Shown in pieces: positions 56,763 through 64,000 of a stretch of DNA of 64,000 nucleotides. Source of the stretch: Posidonia oceanica (Eukaryota > Streptophyta > Magnoliopsida > Alismatales > Posidoniaceae); NCBI GenBank assembly GCA_037176725.1, contig JAZBRS010000059.1:8791001-8855000 (forward strand), given 5' to 3'. A program made the position numbers and the translations under genes. The stretch's first letter is position 1. The number at the start of each line of letters is the position of its first letter. Below the pieces are notes generated by a model. It searched no databases, had not been told where the DNA came from, and saw only the letters and a list, made by a program, of their open reading frames with translations.

Positions 56763-58038
56763 TGTTGATAATAATCTATGAGATATTTAATTTTGATGAT
56801 AACAAATTGTTTTGAGTTGATTTTAAGATAGGAAATATATCTGGGAAAGATCAACATATGATACTCGTCAAGTGAAGCATTAGAAGCAGAAAAGAATACT
56901 ACATCAAAGTCTTCATGAAAACAAGAAGAAATATCAAGAAGAATAGTTTTGATTGTTGTAATATGATTTGTATAGTTTTTTCTTCATTATTGTACTATGT
57001 GAATGTAATAGATCTCCTAAGGTGTAAGGTGTCCTAAATAGATTTTAGGAAATATCCACACCCAAGGACCAAAAGAAATAATATGAGAAAAGATAAAGAA
57101 TAGAAGTTAGGTCAAAATCGACAAACCGTTTTCTACCGGTATACCGATTTAGAATTAATCAGAAAAATCATTTACTCTTAACCGTTATAGAAGCTAGGTC
57201 AAAATCGGCAAAACCATTTCTACCGGTATACCGATTTAGTGTTAATCAGAAATATCATTTGCTTTTGACCGTTACACTGAGAAAAAGGAATTAGGTCAAA
57301 ATCGGCAAAACTATTTTCCACTGGTATACCGATTTAGAGGTTAACAGAAAATCATTTATTTTTGACCGTTATTAGTTTTCGGCACAACCATGATTCATCG
57401 GTCTGCCGATGACTGTTGATCGTTAAGATTTTCAGTCAACCGGTCATTTTCGGTCTACCGATTCAATTGTCTTGGTCTATCCTTGAGCTAACCGTTAGAC
57501 ACACTTTGTGATCTTGCTAAAACCTATAAATAAGATCCCAATGACCTCACTAAAGAGCACCAATACAAGTGATATTATGTACTCTATATCTCAAACCTCA
57601 AAATCTAATTACAAGTGAGATTTCTCCCTAGCAAGTGTTCAAGTGCTAAAATACATTGTGGGAGATTAAAAATAGTTACTTGTTGTAGAGCAACTTGTAA
57701 CAATGGTGGTATTCTTCTCCAGCTGAGGGAAGGACTCTGCGGTGTTTGCAGAGGAGGTTGTAATCTTCATCAAGTAAGCGTAATTTACTATGATTTAAGA
57801 TTAAGGGAACTTTAGAAGGAATCTGAGAGTGGACTAGGCCGGGTGGTTGAACCACTATACATAACTGAGTTATACATTGCCTTTTTTCCCCTTCTTTGCA
57901 TGTTTTAGTATAAAATTCAATACATTAGATTGTGCAAATATATTTGTGTATTTAATTTTGAACTAAATTCATCAAAGAATTCTGTAAACTTATAATTACT
58001 CTATTCACTCCCCTCTAGAGTATCACTAGATCCTAACA
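56763..58038 (+). repeat. 5' LTR of the copia element (1276 bp)
   Basis: Starts TGTTGATAATAATC and ends CCTAACA, two bases before TGGTATCAAAGTTAGG (58041), a tRNA-iMet-type primer site. TATA box candidate CCTATAAATAAG at about 57523. It contains three 85-95-bp repeats. Confidence 0.85.
57103..57375 (+). repeat. Three 85-95-bp repeats with ACCGGTATACCGATTT core
   Basis: Units near 57107, 57193 and 57290 share GGTCAAAATCGGCAAAAC, then TACCGGTATACCGATTTAG, then ACCGTTA. Further TCGGTCTGCCGATG and TCGGTCTACCGATT words follow to 57470. Confidence 0.85.
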
Positions 58039-58092
58039 ATTGGTATCAAAGTTAGGTTGTATAAAAATTAAGATTTAACAATCTACTTAGAC

Positions 58093-59150
58093 ATGGCTTC
58101 TACTAGTAATAATGTAATTAAAGGTCAAAGCATTAACAGACCACCATTATTTGATGGAAATAACTATAGTTACTGGAAATGCAGAATGACCATATATTTA
58201 AAATCAACAAACTTTAAATTATGGGACATCATAATAAATGGATTTCCTAAAAATGACAAACCATATAGAGAGTGGAATGAAGAGGATAAAAGATTAGCTA
58301 CCCTAGATGCAAAAGGTTTAAATATTTTATTCTGTACTGTAAATCAGGAACAATTCAATAAAATATCCAACTGTACAACTTCTCAAGAAGCTTGACGTAA
58401 TCTTGAAGTAACTAATGAAAAAAAAATCAAGTTAAAGAAACTAAAATAAATATGCTGGTTCACAAATATGAACTATTCAAAATGAAACCTAATGAGCCAA
58501 TTGGAGAAATGTTTTCACGGTTTTGTGACATAACAAATTCTCTACATGCTCTTGGTAAAAGCTACCCATAAATTGATTTAGTAAGAAAAGTGTTAACATC
58601 CTTAACTCCCGAATGGGAAAAGAAAACAACAGCTATAGAAGAAGCTAAGGATTTATCAAACTATGCCTTAGAAAATCTAATTGGAAACTTGACTTCTTAT
58701 GAAGTACAAATGGAAGAAAAGGAAAGTGAAAAACAATCCAACAAAAAGGTTATTACTTTAAAAACCACAACTGACTCTGAATCAGAAAATGATAACGATG
58801 AGGAAATTGCTCTTCTCACCAAAAGATTTCAAAGATTCATAAGAAATAAGAAATTTCACAAGAAAGGAAAAACTCATGAAAAAGATGAAGTTCCTCTATA
58901 TTTCAAATGTAACAAACCTTGACATATCAAAAGAGATTGTCCCTTACTTAAAATGAAAACCTTTAGGAAAGACACTAGAAAACCTAAGAAGAAGGCTCTC
59001 CAAGCCACTTGGGATGAAACTGATTCTTCCTCTGATGAAGAATTATCATCGGATACAGAAAGAGCTAACATATGCTTCATAGCACAAGATAAAAACTCTT
59101 TATTCCCAAGTAATGACATGGAAGAATTGATAGAGGTTGTCAATGACTGA
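58093..59150 (+). pseudogene. copia-type Gag, broken
   Basis: Starts MASTSNNVIKGQSINRPPLF, then YSYWKCRMTIYLKS, typical of the copia Gag domain. TGA (58395) follows SQEA where Trp is usual, a frameshift lies in the A run at 58419-58427, and TAA (58569) follows SYP. The zinc knuckle is degenerate (FKCNKP, stop TGA at 58920, HIKRDCP). An acidic linker follows. The frame ends at TGA 59148-59150, at the Athila LTR border. Confidence 0.82.
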
Positions 59151-60420
59151 TGTAAATTTTAATTAACCGCAAGTACACGGTGTACTATATAGTATGTATG
59201 CAAAATACGGGTCGATCCTATAGAGAATAATGTTTAAAAAACAAAGACTTATTATCAACTATTGAAAGGGGGGTTTAGATTGATGATGATTAAGAACTAC
59301 AAATACAATATGTAATCAAACTAATTAAAACAAACCTAGGGCTTTGAATCCATTTATGTAAAATCCAATATGCATGATTAAATCCACTCTTGTCTCTCTT
59401 CATGATCTAAATAGTTTACTCAATAGTTCTTATCCTAACAAGCATAACCTATATGTAAAGCACCATAGATTATCAAGTTCTAAGATAAAATCACACAAAA
59501 TAAACTAAATTAAATGATATATGATATATCTGCGATTATATACACAACTCCCAAATATTCTTCTCCAAGGATAGATTAAAAAGATATTATCAATATTAAT
59601 CTAGTAAAGTTTATCGAATAATGAATGATCCATGTCATATACATCCAGTTACATAATCATAGCATTTTAAGCAAGAGAAGACTATAAGAGACTTAATCAC
59701 AACATATGAATATACATAAACTTCATCTAAGCCCTAGATCTAAAAACTTATCCACACACGATTATGCAAAACATAAAAATAAAAGAAAGGGAAGGAGAAG
59801 AGCAAGACATAATTAATAAAAAGAAATGAAATTGCATTAATAAAAATACCTTAATTACAGCAAATACGTTGAAGAGCTCTACAACAATGGAGAAAGAAAG
59901 CTTAAGCCTAATGTGGAAGATTCAACATCTCCTACGGTTTACACAATGGGTCCCTTTTATAGGTTTACAAGGTTTGACCGTCACATAAACAAATCCGGAT
60001 ACAAATGAGGAAATTGAATTTCAATTACAAGATATTTCCAAGATATTTCTGTGATTGCCAAAGACGGAGTCAACATGATCTCCTCTGGGCGCCTGGGAGG
60101 CGCCAGTTGTGCACTTGGGCGCCTCTCAGGCGCCAGCCTGGCCTGGGTTGGCTTCCACTTGGTTGATTCTGTTGCCTTATCTTCCTCCTTATGTTCACAC
60201 ACGTGGAAAAGATATATTTCATATCTTGCATGAGTTTCCATTTCTTTCATTCTTGGATTTGCATTTCTTTTGTCTTTTATCATTTTTCCTCCTTCTTTTC
60301 TTCTTTTCTCTTCAGGTCCAAAGTTCCTGCACAAATTGCACAAAATACCTCGAATAATATTATTTATGAACAAAAGAGATAAATATGGACATAAAATATG
60401 TAAGAATAATATGCTAATCA
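59151..60420 (-). repeat. 3' LTR of the Athila-type element (1270 bp)
   Basis: On the minus strand it starts TGATTAGCAT after a purine-rich tract and ends TTTACATCA. The TATA box CCTATAAAAGGG lies at about 59953-59964. It contains two tandem hairpins, GGCGCCT-NNN-AGGCGCC (60085-60140). It is homologous to 43727-45067 in opposite orientation. Confidence 0.85.
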
Positions 60421-61835
60421 AATATCCCCATACCTACCTTTTGCTAGTCTTCGAGGAAAACTGACTCAACAAAAGAAAAAACAAATAAAGAAAGAAAATC
60501 TTAACTCACTTTCGCAGTAATCGCGATTGCACTTAGCACGTGCAACAAGTCTTTAAACCCCTACCTTGTCCTAGAGGACGAGTGGTGTCTCGTGAGGGTT
60601 TGCAGCGGATTTACCCACAAAATCCCAGAAGAAATGGAAAAAATAAAGAAAGATAAAAATAAAAAAAAAGTTATTTACACTATCACTATCCACAATATTT
60701 TAACAAGTTAGGAAACTTCTAAACTAGCTTGACTTTTTATTCTCTAGCTCTACCTCAAGTCAAGGTCTCTCTCTCCTCCTCATGTCATGGAGACTCTTTC
60801 CTATTTTTCACATCATCCTTCTTAAAATTTGACTCACATGTACCTTGTGTTTGTGAAAATAGTCCTTAATAATGATTTTTCAGTCCAACCTGAACACCTT
60901 TTCATCTTATTTGAATAATTTAGAGAACTTTATTCTTGTTTTCTTAGGCTTTTTCTTGACTACCTATTTATCGAGCTTTAGGTCGGTGATTCCTTAATTA
61001 GATGACTTCAGGACACCAGGTGTTGAGACACCTAAGGACTTAATCACTCAAGTAACGAAGACGACAAAGACAAGACTTTCTTTTCCATGCTTTTGTCCTC
61101 CAAACACTTTTTTACGTGAATATCCAATGCTTTTTGAGGCACAGTTACCCAGTTACTTAGTGATTGTTAGACTTTCAGCACTCTCTTTTTTTTTCTCCTT
61201 TTCTCTTTTGATGCTCTAGTGTTTCAGGTCTTCCTTTATTCTCCATAGTGAAGGACTAAAGTGTAAGTGCAAGATAAGGTACACATGTGCTTAAGGATAA
61301 TCCAGATGATGCTATTTTTTAGATTTTGTCTCCACTCTAGGGTTTGAGAGATTCCATTCTATCGGTTTTACCTTTGAACTCTAACTCAAAGTTACTTATC
61401 CACCCTTAGCTAGCTAAATTATTATGGATAATTCCTAATTTGTTTTTGTTTTTATTTATATATATATATATATTTTTTTTAATTTTTGGAGAAAAGATAC
61501 ACAAAAGATTCTAACTAAAGAAAATGAAAAGAAAACTTTTGTACATACAACTCTAACTTTAAGAAATTATATATATATATTTGTTTTATTTATTTATTTA
61601 TTTATTTTGAAATGTCACACAAAAAACTCTAACTAAAGAAAATAAAAAAGACGCAAAGACGACTCCCCCCGATACCTAAATCATGCATTGTCCTCAATGT
61701 ATGCACAAATTGATATGATTATTGAAAAATAATTAAAATTAGAACAATGATACCTGATTCGGGAAGAGTGCTTCTGCTGCTAAGAAAAGAAAAGTTATAT
61801 ACAAGTTATACATATTCACATGATATGACTATTAC
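60421..61835 (-). other. Non-coding part of the Athila-type element
   Basis: AT-rich sequence with a TA run and a TTTA run (61455-61605). No pol domains can be read on either strand. Confidence 0.6.
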
Positions 61836-63785
61836 TTACCCAAAATCCTGAGGATTATGACGAATCATGCCCTTACTTACAACTACATGGGGGTAGTCCA
61901 CTTTGACCAAAGATGTGGTCTTTTCCCGATCCTCAGGAGTTATGGAAATCATTAATTCATCCTCAAATGTTCTTTTAGACTCTTGAATAAAATATTTAGG
62001 GTCAAGTCCGATTTCCTCTTCATTTAAATCATCTTTCTCTAAATAATCCTCAATTAAGCTAACTTCAAATATTTCATTTGATTCCTGCCCTGATTTGTCA
62101 TCGAAATTGAAAATATTCATTGAAATAGTCAGATCTCCATAATTTAACCTCATGGAACCATTCCGACAATTAATTAGGGCATTGGAAGTAGCAAGAAATG
62201 GTCGGCCAAGGATAACAGGATTTTGGCCTTTTAGGTTTGTCAAGGGTTGAGTTTCTAGGATCACGAAGTCTACAGGATAGACAAAGTCTTTGACCATGAC
62301 TAAAACATTTTCAACCATCCTCATTGGTGCCCTGAAAGATCTATCAGCTAACTGTATGATCACTTCAATTTTCTTCATTTCTCCTAGCCCTAGTTGCTGA
62401 TATACTGAATAAGGTAACACATTAATGCTAGCCCCTAAATCTAGAAAGGCCCTATCAAACATGGTTTTGCCTATGACACATGATATTGTGGGACTTCCTT
62501 GATCTTTGTATTTCACAGGCAATTGGTTTGTCAGAATGGAGCTAACATTGGCTGCTAGGAAAGCTTCCTTGGGTTCCTTGGTTGGTCTCTTTCTAGTGCA
62601 CAAGTCCTTGAGATATTTGGCATACGTAGGGACTTGTTGGATTGCATCTAGAAGGGGGATGTTTACCTTGACTTGCCTAAACACCTCTAATATCTTTTCC
62701 ATTTGTGTAAATTCCTTTTTATTTTTGAGCCTATTAGGAAATAGAACAATGGATTTCTGCATGGGCTTCACAAATGACTCATTAGAGGGTCCAACATGTT
62801 TGTTGGGTTCTTCAGAATTCTCAGGCTCCTCAGACTGGCCTGAGTGTGATTGGATTGGTGTAGTCGAGTCAGAAGGTGAGTCCTTCTGAATCCTAACAAC
62901 ATGATCAGGCATGACAACATGGTTGTCTACCTGTTTTCCAAATCTTAAAGTAACGACAGCATTGACTTGATTAACCTGGTGAATTCGGTCGTTTTGGACC
63001 ATAGGAATGTTTTGATTTTGACCTCTAGGATTTGGTATAGGTTGACTGGGCAGGGCTCCCTTTTCTCTGTCTCCTACCGACGTGGCTAACTGACTCAACT
63101 GCATCTTAATTCGTGCTATGGCTTGTGTGTTGGCAGTCAAGATGGTGGTGGTTTGGGAATTAGCTTTGAGAAGGGCTTCCACGCCTTTCTCCAGGGTGCT
63201 CAATCTTCTCTCACTTTCATTAAATCCTGGAGGTGGGTTGGGTTGTGATCTAGCATTAAAATTCTGCTGGACAAGTTGATTAGACCTAAAATGAATTGAG
63301 TGCTGTTGTTGGCCTTGGGAGAAAGCAAAATTGTTGCTTCCTTGATGAGGTTGCTGGTTCCAAGAAAAATTATGATGATTCCTCCATCCTGGATTGTAAG
63401 TTGGAGCATATGGGTCATTTCCAGGCCTTTGAAAAGTTGTATGTACTTGTTCAGACTCGAAAGTGGGTTGACCCATGAATGAGGGACATTCCTCCATTAC
63501 ATGACCCATCATGTGGCAATGATTACACACTGGAGAAGGATTAGACACCTGGTGCACCTGGACTTTCTCCTTCATCTCAAGAGCTTCTAACCTTCGAGTT
63601 AGGGTGTTGTACTTGGCTTTAGTGGCTATAGAAGACTCTACTGAGTGAATACCACCTTTAGAGGGTGTGGATTTATCAATTGATTGATTATTTGTATTTT
63701 CCCACTGCATTATTTTCTCAGCTAATTCTCCTAGGAATTCCCATGCCTCATCCTCATTTTTCTTCATTAATGCTCCCTGACACAT
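61836..63785 (-). CDS. Athila-type Gag (C-terminal part) and protease, open frame
   Basis: 649 codons with no stop or frameshift. The start MCQGALMKKNEDEAWEFLGE corresponds to the end of the Athila Gag domain, so the usual N-terminal Gag is missing; an in-frame TGA lies shortly upstream. A zinc knuckle CNHCHMMGHVMEECPS (about residues 87-102), a Gln/Asn-rich linker and a coiled-coil-like stretch follow. Then comes FPNRLKNKKEFTQMEKILEV and a retropepsin with AFLDLGASINVLPYSVYQQL (about 456) and NPVILGRPFLATSNA (about 532). Athila proteases often have DLGAS rather than DTGAS. It ends TAA at 61836 without RT. Confidence 0.9.
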   Translation of the reverse strand: MCQGALMKKNEDEAWEFLGELAEKIMQWENTNNQSIDKSTPSKGGIHSVESSIATKAKYNTLTRRLEALEMKEKVQVHQVSNPSPVCNHCHMMGHVMEECPSFMGQPTFESEQVHTTFQRPGNDPYAPTYNPGWRNHHNFSWNQQPHQGSNNFAFSQGQQQHSIHFRSNQLVQQNFNARSQPNPPPGFNESERRLSTLEKGVEALLKANSQTTTILTANTQAIARIKMQLSQLATSVGDREKGALPSQPIPNPRGQNQNIPMVQNDRIHQVNQVNAVVTLRFGKQVDNHVVMPDHVVRIQKDSPSDSTTPIQSHSGQSEEPENSEEPNKHVGPSNESFVKPMQKSIVLFPNRLKNKKEFTQMEKILEVFRQVKVNIPLLDAIQQVPTYAKYLKDLCTRKRPTKEPKEAFLAANVSSILTNQLPVKYKDQGSPTISCVIGKTMFDRAFLDLGASINVLPYSVYQQLGLGEMKKIEVIIQLADRSFRAPMRMVENVLVMVKDFVYPVDFVILETQPLTNLKGQNPVILGRPFLATSNALINCRNGSMRLNYGDLTISMNIFNFDDKSGQESNEIFEVSLIEDYLEKDDLNEEEIGLDPKYFIQESKRTFEDELMISITPEDREKTTSLVKVDYPHVVVSKGMIRHNPQDFG

Positions 63786-64000
63786 AGATGAAGAAAATAA
63801 TCAAGAAAATCAAGTAAGTAAACCTGAAGAAAACGAAAACACACCCAAACTTAAAGAAAATAATACTTCAAACTAGCAATTCGTTCATGGTCATTCAAAA
63901 GAATAAATCCTTGTAGAAATCTCCAAAGGAATTCTGACCAGATCCAAATTGGATCACGAATGTGCATCATATGCATTCATAGCATCTATTGAGTCCAAAA
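63786..64000 (-). other. Sequence upstream of the Athila-type gag-protease frame
   Basis: AT-rich; no Gag N-terminal motifs in any frame. It could be leader, an intron-like segment or a deletion scar. Confidence 0.4.

Larger units (their letters stand above)
56763..59150 (+). mobile_element. Ty1/copia element, 5' part, truncated by an Athila-type insertion
   Basis: LTR 56763-58038, primer site from 58041, gag from 58093. The gag is cut at 59150 by the LTR of the minus-strand Athila-type element; the rest must lie right of the window. Inserted into the gypsy LTR fragment. Confidence 0.85.
59151..64000 (-). mobile_element. Athila-type Ty3/gypsy element, minus strand, 3' portion
   Basis: Read leftwards: gag-protease ORF (63785-61836), a non-coding stretch with a purine-rich GGGGGGAGTCG (about 61665), and the 3' LTR (60420-59151). 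The 5' LTR is beyond the right edge. No RT, RNase H or integrase is visible between the protease and the LTR, so it is probably non-autonomous. Inserted into the copia gag. Confidence 0.85.

Overview
This window is nuclear DNA from a flowering plant, most likely a eudicot. The evidence is GT-AG introns, plant-only gene families, tRNA-iMet-type retrotransposon primer sites and dense nested LTR retrotransposons. The species cannot be named from the sequence. Three resident genes are visible. A minus-strand gene at 1464-2976 looks like the 5' end of a TPX2-type spindle-protein gene. A complete four-exon plus-strand gene at 8679-11574 is an ACS10/ACS12-type aminotransferase. A complete two-exon minus-strand gene at 37264-40491 is an LRR receptor-like kinase of the At1g12460/At1g62950 type.

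Most of the rest is transposable elements. From the left: a Ty1/copia element with a 113-bp LTR (1-1056); an old tRNA-derived SINE (7554-7675); and, between the aminotransferase and the kinase, a nested block (about 13566-36770). That block holds Tat/Ogre-like debris (protease plus G-patch, hairpin repeats, a roughly 5.5-kb LTR, a separate gag with a QSW/SHPPQ repeat). A 10.5-kb chromovirus-type Ty3/gypsy element (21543-32073) with a perfect 5-bp target duplication is inserted between the arms of an older inverted repeat.

Right of the kinase there is a Tourist-like MITE (42006-42219), then an Athila-type LTR (43727-45067). Next comes a minus-strand gypsy LTR into which two DNA transposons inserted: a 6.3-kb CACTA element (45720-52036) and a 2.6-kb hAT derivative (52922-55568). 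After these come a second gypsy LTR piece, a copia element (from 56763), and a minus-strand Athila-type element (from 59151 to the window end) that still has an open 649-codon gag-protease frame but no visible reverse transcriptase.

The most striking object is the CACTA element. It shows no transposase. In one orientation, with introns, it carries fragments resembling four unrelated host genes: gamma-carbonic-anhydrase-like (complex I), DICER-LIKE 3 (helicase C-terminal region), site-1 protease and RIO2 kinase. A transposon holding part of the Dicer that makes 24-nt silencing RNAs is a candidate for RNA-level interference with host silencing; that role is inference only.

A second theme runs through nearly all elements, class I and class II. 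Their reading frames are broken mostly by TAG/TAA where Gln codons are expected, TGA where Arg is expected and TGA/TAG where Trp is expected. These are the changes expected from deamination of methylated cytosine on either strand. The Athila-type gag-protease frame is free of them and is probably the youngest insertion.
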